The notes: generated from the sequence alone by a model not told the origin. Positions 1-8,605 are shown, counted from the stretch's first letter. The stretch is DNA of 64,000 nt from Roseburia inulinivorans DSM 16841 (GCF_000174195.1 NZ_ACFY01000057.1:1-64000); one strand, 5' to 3'. Made by a program: numbers and translations.

Positions 1-66
1 GCCTAGTCAACGTTATGGATTGCACCACAAAATCTGCAATTTACATTATGGAACTCACGGTTATGG
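1..66. repeat. Partial copy of a palindromic repeat, inverted partner of 16807-16872
   Basis: The first 66 bases match the reverse complement of 16807-16872 with only a handful of mismatches; the shared core includes caacgttatgga and tctgcaattta. The two copies therefore lie in inverted orientation on either side of the toxin-cassette region. At 16.8-17.1 kb the same sequence forms one arm of a large palindrome, so this copy is probably the cut-off edge of a similar element that extends upstream of the window. No coding potential was seen here. Confidence 0.6.
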
Positions 67-166
67 GATGAGTGCCTATATTGGGTTCTGCCGCTCGTAA
101 CATGGATTGACGGATTTTCATTGACACAATTCTAAGATTGCTTTATACTAAGCCTACATCAAAGTC

Positions 167-236
167 GCAGACAAATAACAGTTACGATTATGAAAAATTC
201 ATAATCGTGATCATTCTTAACAACGTTTCTGTCTGC
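167..236. repeat. Imperfect hairpin (about 70 bp)
   Basis: The outer ends gcagac (167-172) and gtctgc (231-236) are complementary. A perfect 9-bp inner stem, gattatgaa / ttcataatc, lies at 186-206 around a loop of three A. There is no T-run afterwards, so this is more like an intergenic palindromic repeat than a terminator. The 1-340 stretch holds no gene that I can support. Confidence 0.45.
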
Positions 237-339
237 AGATTCAAAACCTGATATATGGTCAAGGATATGATCTCAAAATTCAGTGCCGGTTCGGCAGGAG
301 ATTCCATTTTGATGAACAATTCAATGCAGGGAGCATCTC

Positions 340-598
340 ATCTCAAAAAAGCCAATGCAGATCGATGTGCTGGTCAAAAATGAAAAACATGTAAAGCTCA
401 AAAAGAATATCAGGAGAATCTTCCGGCAGTACAATATCATAGAATACAAATCACCGGAAGATGGCAGTGGAACAGGAAGACAGCGGCATATACTACCCCA
501 TCGGGGATGCCATCCCAATACAGCTTGTCATAGTCCCAAAGCTGTCAAAGGAGCATAACTACTGGCTGAATAATTTAAGGAATGACCTTAAGGCAGGC
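340..598 (+). pseudogene. Rpn / PD-(D/E)XK transposase-family remnant
   Basis: Two reading frames together give recognisable pieces of the Rpn-like nuclease family common in Lachnospiraceae. In frame 1, about 355-465, there is an IDVLVKNEK segment followed by YNIIEYKSPEDG, resembling the family's IIEYKSPED core. In frame 2, about 461-598, there is IYYPIGDAIPIQLV...WLNNLRNDL. The middle of the domain is missing and the frame changes at about 465, so this is a deletion remnant. Its 3' part is fused in frame to the toxin-like ORF that follows. The family assignment rests on remembered motifs, not on a search. Confidence 0.5.
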
Positions 599-982
599 AG
601 TGAAATCAAAAAAATTACAGAGACCAGTTATGGGAAGTCAAGCGAAAAATTAAACTGGGACGCAATTGTTAGTAAGAAAGGTGAAACCAGGGTTGAGCAT
701 ATTAAGCGACATATGGTTCAAAATAATAGTCGAGAAACACATAGTGTATTTAACGGGAATCCGATAGATATGGTAAATGATGCATGGGAACAACGTCATT
801 TGGTTGAACCGATATCGGATGGAATGGGAGGAACAATTTATAACATTCCGTACAAAAATGCAGGCTATGAAAGTGGATATATTAATACTGGTGCTCAAAT
901 GGATTATATAACAATAGTAACGCTGGATGAAAGTACTGATTTAATAACCGCATTTCCGTCTTTTGGAGATTATCATAAGTGA
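461..982 (+). CDS. Chimeric ORF: Rpn tail fused to a toxin-like C-terminal domain
   Basis: The open frame encodes 173 residues. The first 45 or so belong to the Rpn remnant. From about residue 53 (ETSYGKS) onward it looks like the tip of a polymorphic toxin: His-containing HIKRHM, THSVFNG, a conserved-looking AWEQR, and a C-terminal strand pair YITIVTLDE...LITAFPSF. That ending recalls BECR-fold RNase toxins, but this is only an impression. The junction at 620-642 is almost identical to 6574-6596 in the WapA-type cassette, so the toxin part was probably attached by recombination there. The next gene starts 15 bases downstream, as immunity genes do. There is no secretion signal, so it is unlikely to be a working effector alone. 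Confidence 0.5.
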   Translation: MAVEQEDSGIYYPIGDAIPIQLVIVPKLSKEHNYWLNNLRNDLKAGSEIKKITETSYGKSSEKLNWDAIVSKKGETRVEHIKRHMVQNNSRETHSVFNGNPIDMVNDAWEQRHLVEPISDGMGGTIYNIPYKNAGYESGYINTGAQMDYITIVTLDESTDLITAFPSFGDYHK

Positions 983-997
983 TAGGAGGAACCTAAA

Positions 998-1237
998 ATG
1001 TATAATATTGGTTACTGTAAGATATGTAAGCAAGGCTTACTTGAAATTGTAAAAGATAAATTAACTAAAAAAATATTTATATGTTGTGATGAATGCGAAG
1101 CAGAGTGGAATAATCCAGAGGATGCATTAAAAGGTATCAATGGAACAAGAAATAAACATGGAGAAATAGAATATCCAACTATAGAAGATATACTAAGAGA
1201 AAAATGGAGTGTTTCAATAAATGAGCATCACAACTAA
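998..1237 (+). CDS. Small zinc-ribbon protein, probable immunity protein
   Basis: A 79-residue protein preceded by the ribosome site ataggagg. It has two Cys pairs, YCKIC near the N-terminus and CCDEC around residue 29, which suggests a zinc ribbon. The tail contains PTIEDILREKW. Its position directly after a toxin-like tip suggests it is the cognate immunity protein. The stop codon TAA (1235-1237) lies inside the left end of the adjacent IS110 copy, so the natural C-terminus has probably been cut and replaced by the residues ending in HHN. Confidence 0.5.
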   Translation: MYNIGYCKICKQGLLEIVKDKLTKKIFICCDECEAEWNNPEDALKGINGTRNKHGEIEYPTIEDILREKWSVSINEHHN

Positions 1238-1281
1238 GCCTCCCCACCGGCAGGCTTAAATCCTAGTCTTACTACCAGACA

Positions 1282-2460
1282 TTAACAAAAACTTTTAGGC
1301 TCATAAGGCTTACCATCTCGCAATACAGCATAGATTACGGTGGTAAGCTTTCTTGCTACTGCGCCAGTGGCAGTCAGATGGTGTTTGCCCTGTTCACGCT
1401 TCTTTTTATAATAGGCATTTAAAGGACTGTTGTGAAAAGAACAGGTGGTTGCAGCAAGGAAGATTGCATGTCTCAGGTAAGGGGAACCTCGTTTCGACAT
1501 GTGGTTATGTATGCTGTTAAATTCGCCGGATTGCCTTACGGTTGGATCAATACCGGCAAAGGCAACTAAGGCAGATGAATTTTTAAACCTGTGTATATCT
1601 CCAATTTCAGCTAAAATGGCTGCAGCAGCAATCATGCCGATTCCCGGAATTGTATGGAGGTAACAATCAAACTTCTCATAGTAACTGAGAATTTCATGGT
1701 CAAGAGCTTCCAGCTGTTCATTAAGGAAATTCAATCTGTCAATCAGCTGTTTTAACTGGAAAGCGAACGCATCTTGTGCTATTTTAATACCAAAGGTATC
1801 AGCCGCAGCATCTTTGATAGAAACAGCTTTTTTTATGGTAAGTTTGTTGTGGCTCTTATCTTTTATAATTTCAAAGAGCTCATCTATGGGGGCGTTCTGA
1901 ATGTTCTCAGGGGTGAGGTACTTTTCAAGAATGCCCATGGATGTGCCGAGCCATAGAGAGGAAAACTGTTTTTCGTATTCCGGGAAAATCTGTTCCATAA
2001 TCGTACTGATGCGAAGCTTGATTTCTGTTCTGGAGGAAACAACAGAATCCCGGTAACGGCATAACTGCCGCATGGCAAGTATGTTTTCATCTGCCATGGA
2101 AGTAGCCTCAAACTGCCCAAAGCGTATTACTTCTGCAATCAGAAAAGAATCGATGGAATCATTTTTTGTTTGTCGGATATACATTTTTCTGAGAGAATCG
2201 GACTGGATAGGATTGATCACATAGATGGTATATCCTTTGAATTTGAGAAATGAATAAATTGGATACCAGTAATGACCGGTGGCTTCCATGCCAAAGACAC
2301 AAGGGGAATCACCGATGTTTTTGAATATAAAGCTTATAAGAGAATCTGCACCTTTGTGTGTAGTTGCAAAGCGGAGAGAATGTCCGATTTGCCTGCCTTT
2401 CGGAGAAACAATGGAAGCTTCATGATGATTTTTGCCAATATCAATGCCTATGATGTACAT
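1282..2460 (-). CDS. IS110-family transposase (DEDD recombinase)
   Basis: The protein has 392 residues, normal for the family. The N-terminal RuvC-like domain begins with IIGIDIGKNHHEAS, carrying the first catalytic Asp, and contains the Glu of FGMEATGHYW and the NDSIDS Asp pair. The C-terminal transposase_20 domain shows LHTIPGIGMIAAAAILAEIG and the FAGIDP...QSG...SKRG block with its conserved Ser. These enzymes recombine the element into target DNA under guidance of a bridge RNA. The copy at 7427-8605 is close to identical. The frame is intact, so the element may still be active. Confidence 0.93.
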   Translation of the reverse strand: MYIIGIDIGKNHHEASIVSPKGRQIGHSLRFATTHKGADSLISFIFKNIGDSPCVFGMEATGHYWYPIYSFLKFKGYTIYVINPIQSDSLRKMYIRQTKNDSIDSFLIAEVIRFGQFEATSMADENILAMRQLCRYRDSVVSSRTEIKLRISTIMEQIFPEYEKQFSSLWLGTSMGILEKYLTPENIQNAPIDELFEIIKDKSHNKLTIKKAVSIKDAAADTFGIKIAQDAFAFQLKQLIDRLNFLNEQLEALDHEILSYYEKFDCYLHTIPGIGMIAAAAILAEIGDIHRFKNSSALVAFAGIDPTVRQSGEFNSIHNHMSKRGSPYLRHAIFLAATTCSFHNSPLNAYYKKKREQGKHHLTATGAVARKLTTVIYAVLRDGKPYEPKSFC

Positions 2461-2684
2461 AATGAAATTCCTTTCTTTTGTTTAGTGTAAGTAGATAGAA
2501 TCCTCACTTCAATGCGGGTTACAATCTGGTTCGAGATACGAAGTACAGTGAATATACTGCCAACATCTAGCTAATACGCAAAATCCTGCAAAGCAGAGGG
2601 AGCAGTCTCAGGTTACGAGGTCACAAGTGCCTCAAGAGTGGTGACGCACACCTCTATCTATTACAGGATGATTGTGATATAGGA
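2461..2684 (-). ncRNA. Candidate IS110 bridge RNA region, copy 1
   Basis: This non-coding stretch lies upstream of the transposase, where IS110-group elements encode the bridge RNA. Compared with copy 2 (8606-8829), most of it is conserved, but loops differ and stems co-vary: cagt...actg here versus cagc...gctg there, and gagg...cctc here versus gaag...cttc there. Compensatory changes of this kind indicate selected RNA structure. The exact ends of the RNA and its target and donor loops cannot be fixed by eye. Confidence 0.6.
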
Positions 2685-2692
2685 AGGTTAAT

Positions 2693-3151
2693 ATGGTTAG
2701 TAATTTATTAGATGAATATGTATTAAATGTATTGAAAAATAGTGGATGGAGTGATGGGAGAAAACAAGACATAACTCAATGGATTCAAATTTTGACAGAA
2801 GAAGGATATATTGTTAATGAATATGCAAAATCAATTTTATCTGAATTAGGGGATTTACAAGTTAGAGTTTCTAGTGATAAAAATCACTTAGGGGTAACAA
2901 TGCATTTTAATCCCGTAAATGCCGCAAGTGGTGAATATGATAGAATGGAAATATTTAATCAAGCAAGCAATGAAGAGTTATTTCCAATAGGTGAATGTTA
3001 TGACTAGGTTATTTATGTAAGTGATAGCAAAAAAGTATATCTTGGTGATTGGATGAGCTTGTCGATTGCGGGAGATACAATAGAAGATTTTTTGAACAAT
3101 ATATTCAATCCTCAATTTCAGTTAAAAGAGATATACACAAATAAAAATTAG
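2693..3151 (+). pseudogene. SUKH-3 family immunity protein with an in-frame TAG
   Basis: The frame opens at ATG 2693 (LDEYVLNVLKNSGWSDGRK) and matches the SUKH-3 pattern of a GW..GR motif near the start, an FGGL-like SELGDL segment, HFNP and PIGE. A TAG at 3005-3007 stops it after GECYD, but the same frame continues with VIYVSDSKKVYLGDW and ends at a second TAG (3149-3151). That continuation is the normal SUKH-3 C-terminus, so this is a nonsense mutation and not a short gene. It follows the IS110 right end by only 8 bases, so its toxin partner was probably displaced. Confidence 0.65.
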
Positions 3152-3178
3152 GAGTGTAATGATAAAATGATATTAGAA

Positions 3179-3206
3179 CCAGCTGTGTATTGATAACGTC
3201 AGCTGG
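3179..3206. other. Hairpin between immunity genes
   Basis: The arms ccagctg and cagctgg pair perfectly around a 14-base loop. The sequence after it is not T-rich, so terminator function is uncertain; it may be a remnant of an intergenic palindrome. Confidence 0.3.
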
Positions 3207-3272
3207 CTCTTGCTTACCAGGGGAACCCATTGTAGATATTCATGATTTTGATTAGAAGGAGCGAATAATAAT

Positions 3273-3593
3273 ATGGATACTGTAGGAATAAAAGTGATAT
3301 CCCGGAATGAAATTAATCGTTGTATAAAGATCCTGAGAAAATATTGCAAACTTTCAATTGGTGAAATAAAAGAGGCAATTATTAGCAATAATTATGTTGT
3401 TGAATGCAGTTATGTAAAAGAGGAGGGGATTGTAAATATTATTAAGTTATACAAGGAATTATGTGATAATAACATTCAAGCTCAATTGTATGAACATGAA
3501 CGAATAACAAATGTTGAGTTTCTTGAAAATTTGGTTGAAACATATTATGAAATAAATGAAGAAATCGCTGACAGAATCTGGATTAAGGAGTAA
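3273..3593 (+). CDS. Small hypothetical protein, possible immunity protein
   Basis: A 106-residue protein with a plausible ribosome site (agaaggag) ahead of ATG 3273. It has a helix-rich, acidic composition and contains a segment LSIGEIKEAIISNNYV followed by IVNIIKLYKELCDNNI. I do not recognise the family. Similar small proteins with a ribosomal L7/L12-like arrangement occur in immunity loci, and its setting between two immunity genes supports that reading. No membrane segment or signal peptide is visible. Confidence 0.45.
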   Translation: MDTVGIKVISRNEINRCIKILRKYCKLSIGEIKEAIISNNYVVECSYVKEEGIVNIIKLYKELCDNNIQAQLYEHERITNVEFLENLVETYYEINEEIADRIWIKE

Positions 3594-3603
3594 AGGAATT
3601 GAT

Positions 3604-4286
3604 ATGAGAGATAAAATAAAAGATATAGAATATTTTAACACATTTATAAATGAAGATTTGGCAAGAGTAAAAAAATTTTCTGATAAACTAGAAAATGGAG
3701 AGGTAAAAGAAGATAGAATACTTCCTGTGAAATCAAAAGTACATGACTTAAAACTTGGAATAATGATAGCTGGATATTCTAAAGGCGATGAGTTAACTTT
3801 ATTGGAAGAAGAGTATTTAGACTTGTTAGCAGAATGGGAGGAAGTTTGGGAACCAGAATATTATAATAAAAATTTAAAGATGATTTCTTTGGGTATTTTA
3901 TTTCAGGTAGATAGAGCATTTGTAAAAAAAGTAAAAATATGTTGAAAAAATCAAACATAAATGATTGGCTATATAATTTTTTGTTAGATTCATTAGATGG
4001 TGAACAAATAGAGGTGAGCAAAGAAATGCTTTTTCCTAATTCCTTTACTACCTTGCAGAGGGTAGTATATGAAGAAAATAAAATAGAACTATTGAAGAAA
4101 TATTTGAATAATGATTGGTATAATGAAGATTGTGGTTGCTATGAAGCACACAAAAGCAAGCAGAATATATACTATGGATATTGGAGTTTTGAGGCAGGCG
4201 CAATTGCAAAAATTTTGAAAATAAATGATACACAATTGCGTGATACGCAATATTATCCATATGACATGGTTCATTATAAAGAATAG
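3604..4286 (+). pseudogene. PoNi-like (DUF1910/DUF1911) immunity gene split by a frameshift
   Basis: Two adjacent frames make one family. The first (3604-3945) gives the DUF1910-like N-terminal half, ending in LGILFQVDRAF. The second (3939-4286) gives the DUF1911 half, with DWLYNFLLDSLDGE, the signature WY...CYEAHKS...YYGYWSFEAGAIAKIL and the ending YYPYDMVHYKE. One missing A, in either the seven-A or the five-A tract at 3923-3938, would rejoin them. This family gives immunity to PoNe-type DNA-degrading toxins; no PoNe toxin is visible beside it. Confidence 0.7.
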
Positions 4287-4369
4287 TGTTTTTGTCTGTG
4301 CCTATGGAGAACTGATAGAACCTATTTCGTCAGGTCAGGAACAATTCTTTTAGATCAGAAAAAAAGTAA

Positions 4370-4615
4370 CCGGGTATTTCAGAAGATTTCATTTGTTATG
4401 ATGTTGTTACGAGGACAAGCCTGTCGCTGGGGGACAGGGTAACATGTGAAGGAAGGGAGCTGCTTGTTTCTCGGAAAAAACAGAACTGGCAGAAGGGGCA
4501 TCCAGTCTTTGTGCGAACGGCAGTGTGGATATGCTGGGCAGGTATGAATAATTTGAGATTGCCAGACATGAATAATAGAGAGACATTTCAACTATTTTCT
4601 CCAGAAGGTGATTAG
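4370..4615 (+). pseudogene. Unassigned ORF remnant without a start
   Basis: An 81-codon open frame between stops, without a suitable start codon, reads SLSLGDRVTCEGRELLVSRK then NWQKGHPVFVRTAVW. The composition differs from the A-rich neighbours (more G and C), so it is probably an imported gene fragment, possibly the end of a larger Rhs or injection-system protein. I cannot assign it to a family. Confidence 0.35.
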
Positions 4616-4618
4616 GAA

Positions 4619-4965
4619 ATGATATGTGAAAAATGTAAAGGAAAAATGAATTGGAGTATCGAAGGTGCTACTCAAGGATGGAGATGCCCTATGTGTGGGT
4701 GGAATATAATAACAACATACATTGAAGATATAGATAGAGATGAAACGGAATACAGTCTGTATATAAAAAATGTAACAGAAGTTGATGCAGAAAAATAAAA
4801 TTTGTTGCAAAAACAGCTAATGTTAATTTTGTTATTGCGAAGCAAATGCTTGAAAAAAGAGAAGTATGTATATTAAAAGCTAAGGCACCTAAGATTAAAC
4901 CAATAATTACAAAATTACAAGAATTGGGGATTGATTTTAATGTAAATCCTTCATTCAATTATTGA
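4619..4965 (+). pseudogene. Zinc-ribbon immunity-like gene with a single-base frameshift
   Basis: ATG 4619 opens a protein with two Cys pairs, CEKC and CPMC. It stops at TAA 4796-4798 directly after an A5 tract (4791-4795). Adding one A joins it to a downstream open frame, KIKFVAKTANVNFVIAKQML...KPIITKLQELGIDFNVNP, ending at 4965. The whole would be about 116 residues: an N-terminal zinc ribbon and a C-terminal domain of the L7/L12-like kind seen in several small immunity proteins. The partner toxin is not evident. Confidence 0.55.
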
Positions 4966-5007
4966 GAATGTCTTAAAGATAATTTGCAGATTGTAACTAA
5001 TTAGTAA

Positions 5008-5763
5008 TTAGTAAAAGCCAGCAAGGATAATCATAACGATTTTCTGCGGGCGAGATTTTACAATCCGGTGCTGGGAAGGTTTGTGCAGGAGGATGGGTAC
5101 CGCGGGGACGGGCTGAATCTGTATGCGTACTGTAAGAATAATCCGGTGGTGTACTATGATCCGAGTGGGTACAAGGATAAACGTCAGACCCCATGCAAGG
5201 AAGAAACAAGTGTGGGGGAAAGTGGTGCTGGAGAGAGTGGTAATTACTCTAGCTTAAGAGAGCTGATGTTACCAGAAGAAGTTGCCAGGTATGACGAGCA
5301 TTGGCTTGATGTTGCAGAAAAGATAAGTAATGAGGCTCTTGATAATCAAATTGATTTTATTAAAAATGGTGGAATAACTAAGCCGGGAGGTGGTGCATAT
5401 AAACCTGCGAAGATAAGTGCTGCTGTAGATTTAAATACTGGTGATATATATTTTGGATATAACGGTGCTAATAAGTTTAATCCTTCAATTCAAGAAATAC
5501 ATCCAGATTTACAACAAAGAATAAATAGAACTATGAGTCTGGCAGGAAATTCAATTGATAATGAATATGCAAGTAGAATGAGCTTTGAAAAGTGGAGTGT
5601 AGATAATTGTGCAGAAATATATTCTGTAAACAATGCATTACAAAATCAAGCAACGTTAGATAATATTTTTATTAATACAAAATATTTTAAAGATGGAAAA
5701 TACGCTTTGCCGTGTCGAAATTGCCAAGTGACATTTGAAGGATGTTTATTCCCAAAACAATAG
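5008..5763 (+). CDS. Orphan Rhs C-terminal tip with YwqJ-like deaminase toxin domain
   Basis: The frame opens without a start codon inside the end of the Rhs core: RARFYNPVLGRFVQEDGYRG then LNLYAYCKNNPVVYYDPSGY. After a Gly/Ser-rich linker comes a domain with AAVDLNTGDIYFGYNG, NCAEIYSVNNAL and PCRNCQVTF. The Cys-Ala-Glu plus PCxxC pattern is the zinc and proton-relay signature of nucleic-acid deaminase toxins of the YwqJ type. With no start, signal or repeat body, it cannot be expressed alone and is a reserve or displaced cassette. The 5' Rhs part is much richer in G and C than the toxin part. A SUKH-3 gene follows, the usual immunity class for such toxins. Confidence 0.75.
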   Translation, partial: LVKASKDNHNDFLRARFYNPVLGRFVQEDGYRGDGLNLYAYCKNNPVVYYDPSGYKDKRQTPCKEETSVGESGAGESGNYSSLRELMLPEEVARYDEHWLDVAEKISNEALDNQIDFIKNGGITKPGGGAYKPAKISAAVDLNTGDIYFGYNGANKFNPSIQEIHPDLQQRINRTMSLAGNSIDNEYASRMSFEKWSVDNCAEIYSVNNALQNQATLDNIFINTKYFKDGKYALPCRNCQVTFEGCLFPKQ

Positions 5764-5785
5764 GATTGAAAGGAATGTTAATATT

Positions 5786-6223
5786 ATGGAAAAAGTGACG
5801 GAGGAGAGACTAGTAAAAGCTGGTTGGGATGAAAAAAGAACAATAGATATATCTAATATTAAAGATGTGTATCAGAAGCTTGGGCTTGTCATGCCGATGA
5901 ATGTAGAAAAATTTTTGACGGTATACGGTATGCTTGTTTTTGAAGATGATGAAAGAAAAGAAAATTTGGAGTTTATCCCAGAAAAAGCACTGGGATGCAA
6001 TTTGGATAAAGTATATTTTGAAGAGTTACTGGAAGAATATGATATTAATGAAATAGTATATCCTGTAGGGGTTGCGTGTAGAGGAAATTTAATGGTGTTA
6101 ATGACGGAACAAGATGTGTTTTATTGTTATACAGATGGGTATTTAGAAAAAGCAGGAGAGAATGTTGAACAAATGCTTGACTGTTTAGTAGGAGAATGCA
6201 ATGAGGCAGTAGTAATAAGTTAA
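5786..6223 (+). CDS. SUKH-3 family immunity protein
   Basis: A 145-residue protein starting MEKVTEERLVKAGWDEKRTI. The start ATG 5786 was chosen for the ribosome site aaagga about 13 bases before it and for the family's usual GW..xR N-terminus. Typical SUKH-3 elements are FLTVYGMLVF, YPVGVACRGN and FYCYTDGYLEKAG. It begins 22 bases after the deaminase tip, so it is the likely antidote to that toxin. It should be a soluble cytoplasmic protein. Confidence 0.75.
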   Translation: MEKVTEERLVKAGWDEKRTIDISNIKDVYQKLGLVMPMNVEKFLTVYGMLVFEDDERKENLEFIPEKALGCNLDKVYFEELLEEYDINEIVYPVGVACRGNLMVLMTEQDVFYCYTDGYLEKAGENVEQMLDCLVGECNEAVVIS

Positions 6224-6252
6224 AGATGTATCAGCGGTATTTTTAAGGCTCT

Positions 6253-6942
6253 TTGCTTGGTGCTGGAAGTATTTTAGCCGGGGTGTTTATAGGTGCGGGT
6301 ATTGGTGCATTATCTACGACAGCGATGAAAGAAGGAGAGGAGATTTCGACTGGAAATGTCCGAAGTGCAGGTGAAAGACTTGCGTATGCAGTCTTTGATG
6401 ACAGTATGTCATGGGATGAGAAGTGGGCATATGCTTTTGATCCAGGACAGATGGTGGCAGATTTTGTAACAGGTGTTGTCATAGGAGAAATCCTCGATGG
6501 GATAATGGCAGCAACACAGAATAAGTTAAGAAGTATTTTTGCAAATTATGATGCTACGATGCGTGAGGCTATTGAGACCAGCTATGGGAAGTCAAGGGAA
6601 ATAATTCAATGTAATACTAAAGATGCAGCAGCTGATGAATTAGCTAAAAGAATTGGAGGTCAATCGAGATCTGCTTTTGCGGATGATCCAATTCAGCGTG
6701 AATTTGATGTGATTTCAGATCAATATATTGCACAAGCTAAACCACCATTAAAATGTGTTAATAAAACGGTTAGAACACAGATGAAAGCGACTTTTGAAGC
6801 AGCAAAAAAATACGAAAGAAAAGTTTATTATCAATTTGAGGGAATTCCGAGTCAGGAAGTACTTGATAAATTATACGAGTATAGCGAGAGATATGGGGTT
6901 GAGGTAATAATAGATACTGAACCTTTGGGAATTTTAAATTAG
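6253..6942 (+). CDS. Orphan WapA/Rhs tip with tRNA-nuclease (restriction-endonuclease-like) domain
   Basis: The frame lacks a proper start and begins in a hydrophobic Gly/Ala-rich pre-toxin segment (GAGSILAGVFIGAGIGALST). The C-terminal 100 residues contain DELAKRIGGQS, REFDVISDQYIAQAKP, KATFEAAKKYERKVYYQFEG and EYSERYGVEVIIDT. This closely resembles, from memory, the C-terminal tRNA nuclease of Bacillus subtilis subsp. natto WapA. The EFDVI...QAK part fits a PD-(D/E)XK active site. The pre-toxin segment recurs at 11385-11576. The gene is complete at its 3' end and followed by Imm7, so the cassette could work if recombined onto a full Rhs gene. Confidence 0.75.
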   Translation: MLGAGSILAGVFIGAGIGALSTTAMKEGEEISTGNVRSAGERLAYAVFDDSMSWDEKWAYAFDPGQMVADFVTGVVIGEILDGIMAATQNKLRSIFANYDATMREAIETSYGKSREIIQCNTKDAAADELAKRIGGQSRSAFADDPIQREFDVISDQYIAQAKPPLKCVNKTVRTQMKATFEAAKKYERKVYYQFEGIPSQEVLDKLYEYSERYGVEVIIDTEPLGILN

Positions 6943-6960
6943 AAAAGAAAGAGGATTACT

Positions 6961-7359
6961 ATGGTAACGATTTATGCGTGGTTAGAGATAAGAGCTACAT
7001 ATTTGGATGAAGATTTACATCCAGAAATAGATGAAAAAAAAGTATTTGATGACATTGATAATTTAATCAAGAAGTTAAAATACAATGAATTAAAAGTAAT
7101 AGAAAAAAATTATTCGCGTTTTGTTCAGTTTAGTGTGATGGAAAACCATAAGACAGAAAGAACAGAAGAGATGATTAGTATGTATGAGAACATTACTAAG
7201 ATTGCCACGGGTAGTTATGGCTTGCTGTATTATTTGGATGATGAAGATGAAGTATATAGTGATGAATTTAGGGTTCTAGTATCTAAGAAAGGTAAGTGTG
7301 AATGGAAAAGAGATGAAAATTTTAGTCCATGTAGCATTATGATAGAGGAGTTTGATTAA
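6961..7359 (+). CDS. Imm7 family immunity protein
   Basis: A 132-residue protein preceded by the ribosome site gaaagagg. It shows the Imm7 pattern: IYAWLEIRATY at the N-terminus, a central FVQFSVMENHKTERTEEM, then GSYGLLYYLDDED, the EFRVLVSKKGK strand and the SPCSI near the end. It lies 18 bases after the tRNA-nuclease tip and is probably its immunity protein. IS110 copy 2 begins 15 bases after the stop, leaving the gene intact. Confidence 0.8.
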   Translation: MVTIYAWLEIRATYLDEDLHPEIDEKKVFDDIDNLIKKLKYNELKVIEKNYSRFVQFSVMENHKTERTEEMISMYENITKIATGSYGLLYYLDDEDEVYSDEFRVLVSKKGKCEWKRDENFSPCSIMIEEFD

Positions 7360-7426
7360 GCTTTACACATGCAAACTAAGCCTCCCCACGGGCAGGCTTA
7401 AATCCTAGTCTCACTATACCAGACAT

Positions 7427-8605
7427 TTAACAGAACTTCTTAGGTTCATAAGGTTTACTATCCCGTAACACGGCATAAATTACGGTGGTAAGCTTTCTTG
7501 CCACGGCTCCTGTGGCAGTTAAGTGATGTTTACCTTGGTCACGTTTCTTTTTGTAATATGCATTCAACGGGCTATTGTGAAAAGAGCAGGTGGTAGCCGC
7601 AAGAAAAATGGCATGTCTTAAGTAAGGTGAACCACGTTTTGACATATGGTTATGTGTGCTGTTAAATTCACCCGACTGACGTACAGTTGGATCAATGCCA
7701 GCAAAGGCAACTAATGCAGAGGAATTTTTAAATCTGCTTATATCACCGATTTCAGCAAGAATAGTAGCAGCACCAATTATGCCTATTCCCGGGATTGTAT
7801 GTAAGTAACAATCAAACTGCTCATAGTATTTCATGATTTCAATATCAAGAGCTTCAATCTGCTTATCATGAAAATTCATTCTGTCAATGAGCTGTTTTAA
7901 CTGGAAAGAGAAAGCATCCTGTGCTATCTTAATACCAAAGGTATCAGCTGCAGCTTCTTTGATGGAAATGGCTTTAGCTTTGGTAAGTCGGTTGTGGCTC
8001 TTATCTTTTATGATTTCAAAGAGCTCATCTATTGGTGCATTCTCAATATTCTCAGGGGTGAGATACTTTTCCAGAATGCCCATGGATGTGCTCACCCAAA
8101 GAGAAGAAAACTGTTTTTCGTACTCTGGGAAGATTTGTTCCATAATTGTGCCGATTCGGAGCTTAATTTCAGTTCTGGAAGAAATGACAGAATCACGATA
8201 ACGACATAACTGACGCATGGCAAGGATGTTTTCATCAGCCATGGAAGTAGTCCCAAACTGACCGAAACGTATCACTTCTGCAATTAAAAAAGAGTCAATT
8301 GAATCGTTTTTGGTTTGTCGTATATACATTTTTCTTAAAGAATCAGACTGGATAGGATTGATTACACAGATGGTATATCCTTTTGCTTTTAGAAATGAAT
8401 AAATGGGATACCAGTAATGACCTGTAGCTTCCATGCCAAATACACAAGGGGAATTACCGATGTTTTTGAAGATAAAGCTCATAAGAGAATCTGCACCTTT
8501 GTGTGTAGTTGCAAAGCGAAGAGAACGGCCGATTTGTTTGCCTTCAGGTGAAACAATGGATGCTTCATGATGATTTTTGCCAATATCAATGCCTACGATG
8601 TACAT
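7427..8605 (-). CDS. IS110-family transposase (DEDD recombinase)
   Basis: A 392-residue transposase with an intact frame. It has the N-terminal IVGIDIGKNHHEAS, the acidic FGMEATGHYWYP motif, NDSIDS and the C-terminal GIDPTVRQSGEFNSTHNHMS block. It differs from copy 1 at a few dozen positions. Several lie in the region around residues 215-265, where copy 1 reads LTIKKAVSIKDA and this copy LTKAKAISIKEA. The role is the same as in copy 1: excision and insertion of its element with a bridge RNA. Confidence 0.93.
   Translation of the reverse strand: MYIVGIDIGKNHHEASIVSPEGKQIGRSLRFATTHKGADSLMSFIFKNIGNSPCVFGMEATGHYWYPIYSFLKAKGYTICVINPIQSDSLRKMYIRQTKNDSIDSFLIAEVIRFGQFGTTSMADENILAMRQLCRYRDSVISSRTEIKLRIGTIMEQIFPEYEKQFSSLWVSTSMGILEKYLTPENIENAPIDELFEIIKDKSHNRLTKAKAISIKEAAADTFGIKIAQDAFSFQLKQLIDRMNFHDKQIEALDIEIMKYYEQFDCYLHTIPGIGIIGAATILAEIGDISRFKNSSALVAFAGIDPTVRQSGEFNSTHNHMSKRGSPYLRHAIFLAATTCSFHNSPLNAYYKKKRDQGKHHLTATGAVARKLTTVIYAVLRDSKPYEPKKFC

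Larger units (their letters stand above)
1232..2684 (-). mobile_element. IS110-family insertion sequence, copy 1
   Basis: The element's limits were set by comparison with copy 2 (7374-8829) and the remnant at 9838-10082. All three begin with aactaag/aattaag followed by cctcc and end near gatatagga. It carries one transposase on the minus strand and about 220 bp of non-coding DNA upstream of it. No terminal inverted repeats are obvious, as is usual for IS110 elements. Confidence 0.85.

Noticed and set aside
4048-4274. Two minus-strand frames opposite the PoNi-like gene
   Set aside because: Hydrophobic shadows of an A-rich plus-strand gene whose family motif is clear.
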